From: an uncultured Clostridia bacterium
GTDB lineage: Bacteria > Bacillota > Clostridia > Christensenellales > Borkfalkiaceae
Length of the DNA: 59,336 nucleotides
Assembly (NCBI GenBank): GCA_944363045.1
Contig: CALVTT010000004.1
Span: 1 to 59,336 of the forward strand
Direction of reading: 5' to 3'
Part shown: one piece after another, positions 16,115 to 24,490 of the stretch
How positions within the stretch are numbered: position 1 is the first letter of the stretch
Layout: each line of letters begins with the position of its first letter
The notes under the pieces: model-generated
Seen by the model: only the letters and a program-made list of their open reading frames with translations
The model's database searches: none
Told to the model about the DNA's origin: nothing
Program-made: the position numbers and the translations under genes

Positions 16115-17280
16115 AAAAGGCTCTTTGGTACGAGATCAAGCGCAATCTTCTGCCCCTCGTCATCTTTGCTGCCATCGCCGTCGTCATCGCCGTCGGCTAT
16201 ACCATGATGGCGGACCTCGAGTATGTCAACGGGCTCGGAGAGGTCAATTACCGCAACTCCTGTATCGGCTGCTATGCCGTCATCCTCTGCATCCTCTGCA
16301 CGGTGACGCCCATGCTGCAATTTTCCTATCGCATGAAGCAGCGCAGCGTCGATCTTTGGTACTCGCTGCCCATCACAAGGAAGCAGCTCACGCTCGTGCG
16401 CACGGTGGGCGGGCTCGTCCTCACCCTCGTGCCCTTCACGCTTGCCTATTGGCTGGGCGTTGCCACCGTCGCCACGCGCGGCGCGCACTTCTACTATAGT
16501 TTTTATCCTGCGGCTTACGCCCTCTTTTTGCTCCTGGGGGCGGGGCTCTTCGGGGTCAACGCCTTCCTCTTCACGCGCGGCAACAGCGTGGCGGACGGCA
16601 TCGTCTTTGTCGCCGCTTGGGCGTGCGCGCTGCCCCTCGTCTTTACCTGCATCGACGTGGCGATGCCGGTGGAACTTGTACATTACGGGCAAAGCAACAG
16701 CCTGACATTTGGCGGCATCGGCCTCATGCTCTTTACTTACAGCCCGATCGCCGTCGTCTCCACCATCTTCGACGACCTTGTGCTGAAAAAGGGGTGGGAG
16801 ATGTTCGATTTCATTTCGCTCAACACCTGGACGACCATGCCGGCTGCCGATGCCTTTGCTTTCGTGCTGGTCGTGGCGGCCGTCATGGCGGCTGCGGCAT
16901 ACCTCGGCCTCTTCCTGTTGGCAGACAGGGATAAATCGGAAAACGTTGCGCAGGTCTCCTCTTCGTGGTGGGGCTATAAGGTCATCATCCCCGTCTACGG
17001 CATCGCCGTCTATGCGATGATCGTCACAGGTTATACCAATGGCGGCTGGCCGATCGAAATGCCGTTCTATACCGCGCTCGTCGCCGTTGCGGCGTTTGTG
17101 CTCTACTTTGCCTACCGCCGTTCCTTCCGCCTGAAGAAGTGGGACATCATCATGGTCGTCATCATCCTTGCGGCGGGCATCGCGCTTGCGTACATCCTGT
17201 ACGGCATCGACAGCATCATCGTGCGCACTTCGGGCGGTTACGATTATCTCTCCGCCGCGCTGAGGGCGCTTCCCGCATAA
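16111..17280 (+). CDS. ABC transporter permease
   Basis: The 389-residue product is an integral membrane protein with roughly ten hydrophobic segments, beginning with LLPLVIFAAIAVVIAVGYTM (residues ~11-30). It contains the loop YRMKQRSVDLWYSLPITRKQ typical of ABC-2-type permeases. It is the membrane partner of the preceding ATPase, under probable GntR control. The substrate is unknown; YtrA-controlled transporters often respond to cell-envelope stress. Confidence 0.85.
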   Translation: MKKALWYEIKRNLLPLVIFAAIAVVIAVGYTMMADLEYVNGLGEVNYRNSCIGCYAVILCILCTVTPMLQFSYRMKQRSVDLWYSLPITRKQLTLVRTVGGLVLTLVPFTLAYWLGVATVATRGAHFYYSFYPAAYALFLLLGAGLFGVNAFLFTRGNSVADGIVFVAAWACALPLVFTCIDVAMPVELVHYGQSNSLTFGGIGLMLFTYSPIAVVSTIFDDLVLKKGWEMFDFISLNTWTTMPAADAFAFVLVVAAVMAAAAYLGLFLLADRDKSENVAQVSSSWWGYKVIIPVYGIAVYAMIVTGYTNGGWPIEMPFYTALVAVAAFVLYFAYRRSFRLKKWDIIMVVIILAAGIALAYILYGIDSIIVRTSGGYDYLSAALRALPA

Positions 17281-17304
17281 CAAAGTTCATCCCATCCGCT
17301 ATGG

Positions 17305-17346
17305 GCGCCGCCGCGGCAGTTTGCCGCGGCGGCGCTTTCATTTTTT
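17305..17346 (+). terminator. terminator of the gntR-ABC operon
   Basis: A 13-bp GC-only stem (17305-17317 with 17323-17335) with loop AGTTT is followed by TTTCATTTTTT. Confidence 0.85.
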
Positions 17347-17409
17347 GTGCCGCGCGGCGCCGCCGTGAAGGGAGCAACGCAATTTTCACACAGCTTTCCC
17401 GTTCAGGGG

Positions 17410-17439
17410 TTGACATCACGGCAAAAAATGTGTTATCAT
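17410..17439 (+). promoter_or_regulatory. promoter of the citrate synthase gene
   Basis: TTGACA (17410-17415), 18-nt spacer, TATCAT (17434-17439). Confidence 0.8.
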
Positions 17440-17506
17440 AAAGTACAAATACCCCTTGCGGCGGGCGCGGTCTGCGCGTTCCGTGCGCAAAAAAAGGAGG
17501 CAAAAC

Positions 17507-18868
17507 ATGGCTTTGAACGCGGAATACATCCAAAGAGAAGTGGAGGAACTCACCCAAAAGTGCGCCACCTCCAGCCGCATCGACCCCGCCCTCTACACCA
17601 AGTACGACGTCAAAAAGGGCCTGCGCGACCTCAACGGCAAGGGCGTTTTGGCGGGACTTACGGAAATTTCCGAAGTCAACGCGACGAAGGAGGTGGACGG
17701 CGTCACCGTGCCCGCGGACGGCGAGCTCTTTTACCGCGGCTACAACGTGAGAGACCTCGTGCGCGGCTCCTTCCGTGAGGGGCGCTTCGGTTTCGAGGAG
17801 GCGGCGTACCTTCTCATCATGGGCGAGCTCCCCACCGAGAAGGAGTTCAACGATTTCTGCGACCTTTTGGCGGAATTTCACTACCTTCCCAAGAACTTCG
17901 TGCGCGACGTCATCATGAAGACCCCCTCCGAGGACATGATGAACACCCTCATGCGCTGCGTTCTGTCGCTCTTTCCCTACGACCCCGCGCCCAACGACAC
18001 CTCGCTCTCCAACGTCATGCGGCAGTGCCTGCAGCTGCTCGCCGAATTCCCCATCTTCTCGGTGTACAGTTACGCAGCGTCCAGCTTTTACAACAACAAC
18101 GATTCCCTCGTCATCCACCGCCCGCGCGCCGACTATTCGACGGCGGAGAACATCCTGCATATGCTGCGGCAGGATATGAACTTTACCCGCCTCGAGGCGA
18201 AGGTGCTCGACATGGCGCTCGTGCTGCACGCCGAGCACGGCGGCGGCAACAACTCGTCCTTCACCATGCACGTCGTCACTTCCTCGGGCACCGATACATA
18301 CTCTGCGATGGCGGCGGCGCTCGCCTCTTTGAAGGGCCCCCGTCACGGCGGCGCCAACATCCGCGTCGATCAGATGTTCGCCGACATGAAGAAGAATATC
18401 GATATTTCGAGCGACAAGGCGATCGCACAGTACCTTGAGGACCTCTTGGAGGGCAAAGCGTTCGACGGCGCGGGGCTCATCTACGGCATGGGGCACGCCG
18501 TGTACAGCCTCTCCGACCCCCGCGCGCGCATCTTCAAGAGCTTTGTCGAACAGCTCGCGGGCGAGAAGGGGCTGGAAAAAGAGTACGCCCTCTACGCGAA
18601 GGTCGAAGAGCTCGCCCCCGAGATCATTTCAAAGCGCCGCAAGATCTACAAGGGCGTTTCGGCGAACGTCGACTTTTACAGCGGCTTCGCCTACCGTATG
18701 CTGGGCATCCCCACCGAGCTCTTTACGCCCATCTTCGCCATCGCGCGCGTCGCGGGCTGGAGCGCCCACCGCATGGAGGAGCTCGTGAGCGCGGGCAAGA
18801 TCATCCGCCCCGCCTACAAGTCCGTCGCCCCCCGCCGCGAGTACGTTCCCATGAAGGACCGCGGCTGA
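17507..18868 (+). CDS. gltA: citrate (Si)-synthase
   Basis: The enzyme makes citrate from oxaloacetate and acetyl-CoA, probably for glutamate synthesis in an anaerobe. The 453-residue protein has the family motifs: GELFYRGYNVRDL near the N-terminus, the active-site HAEHGGGNNSSFTMHVVTSS, LKGPRHGGAN, and the catalytic-Asp region NVDFYSGFAYRMLGIP, followed by VAGWSAHRMEE. The ATG at 17507 has AAAGGAGG 6 nt ahead; in-frame upstream codons lie near the promoter. 2-Methylcitrate synthase is the main alternative. It is a single-gene unit ending at the palindrome at 18899. Confidence 0.93.
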   Translation: MALNAEYIQREVEELTQKCATSSRIDPALYTKYDVKKGLRDLNGKGVLAGLTEISEVNATKEVDGVTVPADGELFYRGYNVRDLVRGSFREGRFGFEEAAYLLIMGELPTEKEFNDFCDLLAEFHYLPKNFVRDVIMKTPSEDMMNTLMRCVLSLFPYDPAPNDTSLSNVMRQCLQLLAEFPIFSVYSYAASSFYNNNDSLVIHRPRADYSTAENILHMLRQDMNFTRLEAKVLDMALVLHAEHGGGNNSSFTMHVVTSSGTDTYSAMAAALASLKGPRHGGANIRVDQMFADMKKNIDISSDKAIAQYLEDLLEGKAFDGAGLIYGMGHAVYSLSDPRARIFKSFVEQLAGEKGLEKEYALYAKVEELAPEIISKRRKIYKGVSANVDFYSGFAYRMLGIPTELFTPIFAIARVAGWSAHRMEELVSAGKIIRPAYKSVAPRREYVPMKDRG

Positions 18869-18898
18869 GCGGCAAGTATTTGTAACACAAAATAAGAA

Positions 18899-18933
18899 GC
18901 GCCGCGCGCCCGCATCCTGCGGGCGCGCGGCGC
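18899..18933. terminator. GC palindrome, left bracket of the TA region
   Basis: A 16-bp perfect stem (18899-18914 with 18918-18933), loop TCC. The 34-nt string 18901-18934 is repeated exactly at 20302-20335. Read on the minus strand it is followed by TTCTTATTTTG, so it probably terminates the minus-strand toxin gene and perhaps gltA. Confidence 0.75.
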
Positions 18934-18938
18934 CGATG

Positions 18939-19271
18939 TTATGTAGTCTCGTCCTGTCTGAATTGACGGGTCATGTTTCGTTTTCCGTAGATGACGCGCG
19001 CCACAGTGACAAGTTTTGCGGGCTCGTCCACGCGGTAAAAGAGCAGATAATTTTCGACGGGCACCTGCCTGTATTCGTACTTCAAAGGCCGCACGGGCAC
19101 ATAGACGGGATGGGCATAGGGAAATTCGCCGAGTTCCTCCATGGCGGCAAAAAAGCGCTCCGTGAGCGCTTCCGCCGCCTGCGGGTTTTGGAGCTCGTTT
19201 TTGATGTAGCGCGCCGTCTCCACAATGTCGTCGAGGGCGGAGCGCAGCACTTCGATGCGGTACCTATCCAC
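18939..19271 (-). CDS. RelE/ParE-family toxin
   Basis: The 110-residue product has the RelE/ParE core: VDRYRIEVLRSALDDIVETA, helix KNELQNPQAAEALTERFFAA, FPYAHPVYVP and the C-terminal strands YRQVPVENYLLFYRVD...VTVARVIYGKR. The family acts on translation (RelE) or DNA gyrase (ParE); which one cannot be told. A GTG start at 19271 is chosen because it overlaps the antitoxin stop by 8 nt, the normal antitoxin-toxin coupling; the longer frame would read through the antitoxin. It is paired with the Phd-type antitoxin upstream. Confidence 0.85.
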   Translation of the reverse strand: MDRYRIEVLRSALDDIVETARYIKNELQNPQAAEALTERFFAAMEELGEFPYAHPVYVPVRPLKYEYRQVPVENYLLFYRVDEPAKLVTVARVIYGKRNMTRQFRQDETT

Positions 19272-19539
19272 GCAGCGCCTCCAAAGCCTTCTCCTTCGCC
19301 TGCGAAAGGGAACAGCGCGCCTGCTCGTTCTCCCGCCGCTCCGTTTCGGCAAGTTTTAAATAGATCTCGCTCTCGAGCTGCAATTCCTCGTAACTTTCCA
19401 TGCTGAGAACGACCATATCGCCGTACCCGTTCTTGGTGAGGAAGACGGGCTGTTTCGTCTCGTGTACGAGTCGCGAGATGTCGGAAAAATTGTTCCTAAG
19501 GTCGGATACCGGGCGGATCATGCGGTGTGTCTGTTTCAT
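19264..19539 (-). CDS. Phd/YefM-family antitoxin
   Basis: The 91-residue product has a Phd/YefM N-terminal DNA-binding fold (RPVSDLRNNFSDISRLVHET then PVFLTKNGYGDMVVLSMESY) and a helical C-terminus that would wrap the toxin. The ATG at 19539 has AGGAGG 7 nt ahead on the minus strand. It is the first gene of the minus TA operon and probably binds the palindrome at 19565-19582 to autorepress. The block TKNGYGDMVV is shared with the antitoxin of the plus-strand module. Confidence 0.88.
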   Translation of the reverse strand: MKQTHRMIRPVSDLRNNFSDISRLVHETKQPVFLTKNGYGDMVVLSMESYEELQLESEIYLKLAETERRENEQARCSLSQAKEKALEALRG

Positions 19540-19561
19540 GTCGCTGCCTCCTTGCAAGACT

Positions 19562-19590
19562 ATTTTAGCATAATTATGCTAATTTGTCAA
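19562..19590 (-). promoter_or_regulatory. promoter plus palindromic operator of the minus TA module
   Basis: On the minus strand TTGACA (19590-19585), 17-nt spacer, TAAAAT (19567-19562). The spacer and -10 contain an 18-bp perfect palindrome TTAGCATAATTATGCTAA (19565-19582), a likely antitoxin binding site. Confidence 0.85.
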
Positions 19591-19635
19591 GGGGTATTAT
19601 ATAAGAAGCGTCGCGCGGCTTTTGAGCAATACCGC

Positions 19636-19672
19636 TTGACAGATCGGCATGAATATGCTATAATTATAGCAT
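19636..19672 (+). promoter_or_regulatory. promoter plus palindromic operator of the plus TA module
   Basis: TTGACA (19636-19641), 17-nt spacer, TATAAT (19659-19664). An 18-bp perfect palindrome ATGCTATAATTATAGCAT (19655-19672) overlies the -10 box. It is related to, but distinct from, the operator of the divergent module. Confidence 0.85.
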
Positions 19673-19705
19673 AAAAATGACATACCACTCTCAGGAGGTG
19701 AACTT

Positions 19706-19966
19706 ATGCCGAGGATCATTCCCATCCGCGATATGCGGGATACCGCAAAGCTCTCCGAAATGTGCAACGCCGCGAACGAGCCCATCTTTGTCACCAAAAA
19801 CGGGTATGGCGACATGGTCGTGATGAGCATGGAGTGCTATGAACGGCAGCTCGCCCGCGCGGAGATGTACACCGCGGTCATGGAGGGCAAGGCACAGGCC
19901 GACAGCGGGGAGCTCGTCGACGGTCCCTCTGCGCTTGCGGCATTGAGGGAAAAGTATGGCAGGTAA
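19706..19966 (+). CDS. Phd/YefM-family antitoxin
   Basis: The 86-residue product starts MPRIIPIRDMRDTAKLSEMC and has the Phd/YefM block NEPIFVTKNGYGDMVVMSME, followed by a helical toxin-binding tail. AGGAGG precedes the ATG by 7 nt. It overlaps the downstream toxin gene by 11 nt. It is probably the autorepressor at the -10 palindrome. It shares a ten-residue identity (TKNGYGDMVV) with the minus-strand antitoxin, so the modules are paralogous or repeatedly acquired. Confidence 0.88.
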   Translation: MPRIIPIRDMRDTAKLSEMCNAANEPIFVTKNGYGDMVVMSMECYERQLARAEMYTAVMEGKAQADSGELVDGPSALAALREKYGR

Positions 19967-20294
19967 TTTCCGTTATTTTCTGACGCCGCTCGCATTGCAG
20001 GATATCGACGAGACGCTTGCCTATATCTCTCAAAATTTAGCCAATCCGCAGGCAGCCAAAGCGCTCTTGGACAAATTGGAGCATACGTTGGAGCAAGCCT
20101 GCATCTATCCGTTTGCCTATCCCGACTGCTCCCTGTTTTTGATCTCCGATCCGTTCATTCGCCATGCGCCGGTCGGAAACTATCTTGCCGTCTACGAGAT
20201 CGACGAAAAGAAGGGGCAGATCAATGTCCTGCGCTTCCGCTATGCCAAGACCGATCTCAAAAACACCCCCCTTAAACGAAACGAAGACACCTAA
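19956..20294 (+). CDS. RelE/ParE-family toxin
   Basis: The 112-residue product fits the RelE/ParE superfamily: YFLTPLALQDIDETLAYISQ, NLANPQAAKALLDKLEHTL, a FPFAYPDC-like loop (YPFAYPDCS) and GNYLAVYEIDEKKGQINVLR then FRYAKTD. The ATG lies within the antitoxin 3' end. It is similar in length and layout to the minus-strand toxin but clearly diverged. It ends 8 nt before the right bracketing palindrome. Confidence 0.85.
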   Translation: MAGNFRYFLTPLALQDIDETLAYISQNLANPQAAKALLDKLEHTLEQACIYPFAYPDCSLFLISDPFIRHAPVGNYLAVYEIDEKKGQINVLRFRYAKTDLKNTPLKRNEDT

Positions 20295-20301
20295 AAGAGA
20301 A

Positions 20302-20335
20302 GCCGCGCGCCCGCATCCTGCGGGCGCGCGGCGCC
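20302..20335. terminator. GC palindrome, right bracket of the TA region
   Basis: A 14-bp perfect stem (20302-20315 with 20319-20332), loop TCC; the 34 nt are identical to 18901-18934. The plus side has no T-tract; the minus side reads TTCTCTTTTAGG. Confidence 0.75.
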
Positions 20336-20404
20336 TATCGTCAAATCAAGGCAAAAAAAATCGATAACGCTGCTTAAAATCACAGATCTTCACTCCTCAT
20401 TCCT

Positions 20405-20911
20405 TTATTTTTGCTCGGCAAAAACAAAGGAGTGAACTCTCTCATAGGCGATGCGCTTGCCGCCGTCGCCGGTGGTGATGGTGCCGCAGGGCATAAAGCC
20501 CAGCCTTTTTAGCGCCCCGCGCATGGGGGCGTTGTTGCGGTGGGTGTCGATGCGGAGATCTTCCGCCCGCGCGCCGCAAAATTCGACGACGTGCCGCATG
20601 AAGCCGTGCCCGCCCGCCGACGCCACGCGGTGTATAACGCCATATTGCGCGTTCTTCGTCAGCCAGCCGCCCTCGATGGTGCGGTAATCGGGCTCCTCGC
20701 CCACAAAAAAGACGAAGGCGCCCAAAAGTTCGTCACCGTCCTTCATCAGATACAGCTGCTCCTTTGCAATGTCCTCCAAAAGGAGGGAGCGGGGCGGGTA
20801 ACTTTCGCCCCACTGCCCGCCGTTGCCGTGTTCGCGCATGAACGCCCGCGCCTTTGCATAGAGGGCAAGGAGCGCCTCCAAATCTTTTTCTTTCGCCAAA
20901 ACAACTTCCAT
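20405..20911 (-). CDS. GNAT-family N-acetyltransferase
   Basis: The 168-residue protein has the GNAT fold: MEVVLAKEKDLEALLALYAK, a strand LYLMKDGDELLGAFVFFVGE, then HRVASAGGHGFMRHVVEF in the acetyl-CoA binding region and LRIDTHRNNAPMRGALKRLG with the C-terminal GF motif (FMPCGTI). The substrate is unknown. The ATG at 20911 is fixed by the promoter: upstream in-frame ATGs lie inside the -10 box or before it, and the -10 ends 7 nt before this ATG, implying a leaderless mRNA. It lies between the TA pair and the MazF gene. Confidence 0.88.
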   Translation of the reverse strand: MEVVLAKEKDLEALLALYAKARAFMREHGNGGQWGESYPPRSLLLEDIAKEQLYLMKDGDELLGAFVFFVGEEPDYRTIEGGWLTKNAQYGVIHRVASAGGHGFMRHVVEFCGARAEDLRIDTHRNNAPMRGALKRLGFMPCGTITTGDGGKRIAYERVHSFVFAEQK

Positions 20912-20918
20912 AGCCGCC

Positions 20919-20947
20919 ATTGTACGCGCTTTTAGGGAAAAAGTCAA
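20919..20947 (-). promoter_or_regulatory. promoter giving a leaderless GNAT mRNA
   Basis: On the minus strand TTGACT (20947-20942), 17-nt spacer, TACAAT (20924-20919), then 7 nt to the ATG at 20911. Confidence 0.8.
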
Positions 20948-20974
20948 GCGGGGCGGCGGGAAAATGCGCTCCGT

Positions 20975-21334
20975 TTACGAACGCACCGAGCGCGGCTCGA
21001 AGCCGAGGCTGATGAGGATGGCCCTGTCGACCCGCGACATGGTGGCGGGGGGCAGTTCGCCGATGCGCGACATCAACCGCTTCTTGTCGATGGTGCGGAT
21101 CTGTTCGAGCAGGATGACGGAATCTTTGGCGAGGCCGAAGGCGTGGGGGAGCTCGATGTGCGTGGGCAGCCGTGCCTTGTGGATGCGGCTCGTGACGGCG
21201 GCGGCGATGACGGTGGGGGAGTACTTGTTGCCCGTGTCGTTCTGCACGACGAGCACGGGCCGCACGCCCCCCTGTTCGCTGCCCACCACGGGCGAAAGAT
21301 CGGCATAGTAAAGTTCACCGCGTTTTACGTTCAT
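20975..21334 (-). CDS. MazF/PemK-family endoribonuclease (EndoA-like)
   Basis: The 119-residue protein has the MazF core: [39 protein letters not shown], and [20 protein letters not shown] then [11 protein letters not shown]. These enzymes cleave single-stranded mRNA at short motifs and are normally blocked by a MazE antitoxin. Tandem ATGs occur at 21337 and 21334; AGAGGGA spacing favours the second. No MazE-like gene precedes it in the 170 bp before the divergent CDF gene, so the antitoxin is elsewhere or missing. A TACAAT -10 is present near 21375. Confidence 0.92.
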   Translation of the reverse strand: MNVKRGELYYADLSPVVGSEQGGVRPVLVVQNDTGNKYSPTVIAAAVTSRIHKARLPTHIELPHAFGLAKDSVILLEQIRTIDKKRLMSRIGELPPATMSRVDRAILISLGFEPRSVRS

Positions 21335-21472
21335 CATAGCGTCCCTCTTTTGCGTCGGACTGTCTCCGCTATCATTGTATGTAGCAGGCTCGCTCGGTGT
21401 CCGCCGCACGCTGATGATGGCCCGCACGGGCAGAAAATATACCCCGCCCCGCATATTTTCTCCCGCCGCCGC

Positions 21473-21501
21473 GTGACAGAACGCTCCTCGCGTGTTATAA
21501 T
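21473..21501 (+). promoter_or_regulatory. promoter giving a leaderless CDF-transporter mRNA
   Basis: GTGACA (21473-21478), 17-nt spacer, TATAAT (21496-21501); the ATG at 21509 begins 7 nt later. Confidence 0.85.
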
Positions 21502-21508
21502 ATAAATT

Positions 21509-22633
21509 ATGAGTGATTTATCTGAAAGCGCCGCACGGGCAAAGCGGGGCACGCTGGCGAGCATCGCCGGCATGGGCCTCAATTTGCTGCTCGCGGGCGC
21601 CAAGATCGCCGCGGGGCTTTTGTTCGGGCTCGTCTCCGTGCTCGCCGACGGCATCAACAATTTGAGCGACTGCGGCAGCAGCGCCGTGGCGCTCGTCTCC
21701 TTCCGCATCGCGGCAAAGCCTGCCGATAAGGAGCACCCCTTCGGCCATCAGCGGGCGGAGTACGTCGCTTCCATGATCATCGGCTGCATCATTTTGGCGC
21801 TCGCCGTCGAGCTTTTGCGCGAGTCCATCGACTGCATCCTCGAGGGCAGCGTCGCTTCGGCAACGCCCCTCGTCTTCGTCGTGCTCGGCGTGTCCGTCCT
21901 CGTCAAGGGCGGGATGTTCTTCTTCTACCGCGCTATGTCGCGCTCGATGGGCGGGTCCGACCCCCTTCTTGGCGCCGCCAAGGACAGCGCCTGCGACTGC
22001 CTGGCAACGCTCGCCGCCATCGCGGGCACCCTCGTCTCCATGTACGCAGACGTGCCCTCGGCAGACGGCTGGGCGGGCTGTTTCGTCGCCCTCTTTATCA
22101 TGTGGCAGGGGGTGGGGGTATTGCGCGAGGCGGGCTCCAAGCTCTTGGGGCAGGCGCCCGACCGCTCTGAGCTCGATGCCCTCCGCGCCTGCATCTTGAA
22201 GGGGGAGGGTGTTCTCGGCGTGCACGACGTGCGCCTCTTCAGCTACGGCCCGCAGCACCTCTTTGCGACCGCCCACGTCGAGCGCGACGCGGGGGAGCCC
22301 GCCATGCTCTCCCATGAGGCGCTCGACCGCCTCGAACGCGAGGTGAGGAAAGAGCTCGGCATCGACCTTACCAGCCATCTCGACCCCGTCGACCTCCATG
22401 ACGAGGAGGCGCTCTCTTTGGAGCGCGCCGTGCGCGAGAGGACGCAGGGGCTGTATGAGGGGCTCGATCTGCACGACTTCCGCCTCGTGCGCGGGGCAAA
22501 GAAGACGCTCGTCTTCGAGGCCGCCGTGCCCTTCGACTGCAAGGCGAAGGAGAAGGAGATCGCCGCCGCCCTCAAAGAGAAGGTCAAAGAGCTGGGCGAC
22601 TACGAGTGTTCCGTCTGGGTGGAGCGCGAGTGA
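21509..22633 (+). CDS. cation diffusion facilitator (CDF) family transporter
   Basis: The predicted role is proton-driven export of divalent metal ions such as Zn, Mn or Fe across the cytoplasmic membrane. The 374-residue protein has about six TM helices with metal-site motifs in TM2 ([16 protein letters not shown]) and TM5 ([14 protein letters not shown]), the [10 protein letters not shown] loop, and a C-terminal cytoplasmic domain with [20 protein letters not shown]. There is no Shine-Dalgarno: the ATG coincides with the predicted transcription start. It is divergent from the MazF gene. Confidence 0.92.
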   Translation: MSDLSESAARAKRGTLASIAGMGLNLLLAGAKIAAGLLFGLVSVLADGINNLSDCGSSAVALVSFRIAAKPADKEHPFGHQRAEYVASMIIGCIILALAVELLRESIDCILEGSVASATPLVFVVLGVSVLVKGGMFFFYRAMSRSMGGSDPLLGAAKDSACDCLATLAAIAGTLVSMYADVPSADGWAGCFVALFIMWQGVGVLREAGSKLLGQAPDRSELDALRACILKGEGVLGVHDVRLFSYGPQHLFATAHVERDAGEPAMLSHEALDRLEREVRKELGIDLTSHLDPVDLHDEEALSLERAVRERTQGLYEGLDLHDFRLVRGAKKTLVFEAAVPFDCKAKEKEIAAALKEKVKELGDYECSVWVERE

Positions 22634-22695
22634 GCGCCCCTTAAGGCGGCTCCCTTCGTCCATTTGGCGGCTCCCCGCCCGCGAAAGCGTAAAAA

Positions 22696-22739
22696 ACGCG
22701 CCGTTCCCTGCAAGAGCGGCGCGTTTTGTTTGTCTTTTG
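22696..22739 (+). terminator. terminator of the CDF gene
   Basis: ACGCGCCG (22696-22703) pairs with CGGCGCGT (22717-22724), followed by a T-rich stretch that also contains the next -35 box. Confidence 0.8.
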
Positions 22740-22758
22740 TAAAAAAAAATGGTATAAT
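22730..22758 (+). promoter_or_regulatory. promoter of plsX-rnc-smc-ftsY
   Basis: TTGTCT (22730-22735), 17-nt A-rich spacer, TATAAT (22753-22758). Confidence 0.75.
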
Positions 22759-22806
22759 CACACCGTATAACTTTCGCTTGTCGGGCGAGAGAATAAGGAG
22801 ATGGAT

Positions 22807-23832
22807 ATGGTAAAGATCGTCGTCGACGCGATGGGCGGGGACAACGCCCCCGAGGAGATCGTCAAGGGCGCGCTTTGGGCGCTCAAAGAGAGGGAAAACT
22901 TTTGCGTCCTCTTTACGGGGGACGAGGGGCGCATCCGCGCCGAGCTTGCCAAGACCCCGCACGACAGTTCGCGGGTGGAGATAAGGCACTGTACGGAGGA
23001 GATCACCAACGACGACGTGCCCACGCACGCCATCCGCTCTAAGCGCGACTCCTCCCTCGTCGTGGGGCTCAACCTCTTGAAGGAGGACCCCGAGGCGGCG
23101 GGCTTCGTTTCGGCGGGCTCCACGGGCGCCGTGCTCACGGGCGGCATCATGCTCATCGGCCGCATCAAGGGCGTCCTGCGCCCCGCGCTCTGCCCCGGCA
23201 TCCCCAATGTGCGCGGCTCGCGCACACTGCTTTGTGACTGCGGCGCCAACGCCGAGTGCAAGCCGCAGTATCTCGATCAGTTCGCCGTCATGGCGTCCGC
23301 CTACGGCAGGGCAGCCTTCCATATGGAGCGCCCCCGCGTGGGGCTGCTCACCAACGGCACCGAGGAGCACAAGGGCGATACGCTGCACCAGGAGGCCCAT
23401 CAGCTCTTAAAAGCCAACCCCAACATCGAATTTGCGGGCAACATCGAGGGGCGCGACATCATGTTCGGCGATGTGGACGTCGCTGTCGCCGACGGCTTTT
23501 CGGGCAACATCGCCTTAAAGTCGGTGGAGGGCTGCGGCAAGACGGTCTCTGCCATCTTAAAGAGAGAATTTAAGAAAAACCTTTCCTCCAAGCTCGCCTA
23601 TCTCTGCGCAAGAAAGCAGATCAAGGGGCTTGCAAATATGCTCGACTATGCCAAGCTGGGCGGCTCCGTCTTTTTGGGGCTCAAAAAGGTGGTCGTAAAA
23701 TCGCACGGCTCCTCCAAGGCCAACTCTATCTGCCCCTCCGTTTTGCAGGCGCTCGACGCCTATAACAATCATCTTGTGGAGACCATCGAGGAGATGCTCA
23801 CCGCGGGGGCGCTCGGGGAGAAGGATGCGTAA
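22807..23832 (+). CDS. plsX: phosphate acyltransferase PlsX
   Basis: PlsX converts acyl-ACP to acyl-phosphate for membrane phospholipid synthesis at the inner face of the membrane. The 341-residue protein starts MVKIVVDAMGGDNAPEEIVK and has the family segments GFVSAGSTGAVLTGG and FLGLKKVVVKSHGSSKANSI. AAGGAG abuts an in-frame ATG at 22801, so the ATG at 22807 with 6-nt spacing is preferred. fabD, fabG and acpP, often nearby, are absent; rnc follows with an 8-nt overlap. Confidence 0.95.
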   Translation: MVKIVVDAMGGDNAPEEIVKGALWALKERENFCVLFTGDEGRIRAELAKTPHDSSRVEIRHCTEEITNDDVPTHAIRSKRDSSLVVGLNLLKEDPEAAGFVSAGSTGAVLTGGIMLIGRIKGVLRPALCPGIPNVRGSRTLLCDCGANAECKPQYLDQFAVMASAYGRAAFHMERPRVGLLTNGTEEHKGDTLHQEAHQLLKANPNIEFAGNIEGRDIMFGDVDVAVADGFSGNIALKSVEGCGKTVSAILKREFKKNLSSKLAYLCARKQIKGLANMLDYAKLGGSVFLGLKKVVVKSHGSSKANSICPSVLQALDAYNNHLVETIEEMLTAGALGEKDA

Positions 23833-24490
23833 CGGCGAGGACTTGCGCGAAGAGGATCTTGCCGCGGCGGAAAGGGCGCTCGGCTACACCTTCCAAAGCC
23901 GCGAGCTCTTGAAGACCTGCCTCACGCACCGCTCCTATTCCAACGTCTTCGGCGGCAGCGACAACGAGCGGCTGGAATTTTTGGGCGACGCCGTCTTGGA
24001 GCTCGCCGTCACCGAGGAGCTCTTTTCTTCGCACGGGGAGCGGGAGGGCACCCTTACCGAACTGAGGCAGCGCCTCGTCTCGCAGTCCGCCTTAGAGGCC
24101 GCCTGCACCCGCCTCGGGCTCATGCGCTTTCTGCGCCACTCGGGCGGGGAGAGCAATTTGGGCGGCAAGACGAGCTCCAACCTCTTCGAAGCGGTCATCG
24201 GCGGCATCTATCTTGACGGCGGCATGGAGAACGTGCGCGCCTTTTTGAAGCGCAGTCTCTCCATCACCGCGCCCGCCAACTACAAGACGCTCCTTCAGGA
24301 GTATGTGCAGGAGCGCGCCAAGAAGACGCCCCTCTATTGCACGAAGGCCGAGGGGGAGGGGTACGAATGTACCGTCACCGCCCTCGGGGAGAGCGCCGAA
24401 GGGTACGGCGAGAGCAAGAAATCGGCAGAGACCGCCGCCGCGGAGAAACTTCTTAAAATCTTCATTTCGGGAGACAGCATTGAATTTTAA
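23825..24490 (+). CDS. rnc: ribonuclease III
   Basis: RNase III cleaves double-stranded RNA in rRNA precursors and structured mRNAs. The 221-residue protein has the catalytic signature NERLEFLGDAVLELAVTEEL (residues ~44-63), the second acidic cluster at KTSSNLFEAVIGGIYLDGG, and a C-terminal dsRNA-binding domain (NYKTLLQEYVQERAKKTPLY ... GESKKSAETAAAEKLLK). The ATG at 23825 overlaps the plsX stop, and its 3' end overlaps smc by 11 nt. Confidence 0.96.
   Translation: MRNGEDLREEDLAAAERALGYTFQSRELLKTCLTHRSYSNVFGGSDNERLEFLGDAVLELAVTEELFSSHGEREGTLTELRQRLVSQSALEAACTRLGLMRFLRHSGGESNLGGKTSSNLFEAVIGGIYLDGGMENVRAFLKRSLSITAPANYKTLLQEYVQERAKKTPLYCTKAEGEGYECTVTALGESAEGYGESKKSAETAAAEKLLKIFISGDSIEF

Noticed and set aside
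15544-17283. 579-codon antisense frame over the ABC genes
   Set aside because: The sense frames have Walker motifs, TM helices and coupled overlaps; the antisense frame is a compositional shadow.
18935-21454. Prophage or integrative element
   Set aside because: No integrase, transposase or phage gene is present; only TA, GNAT and MazF genes with normal base composition.
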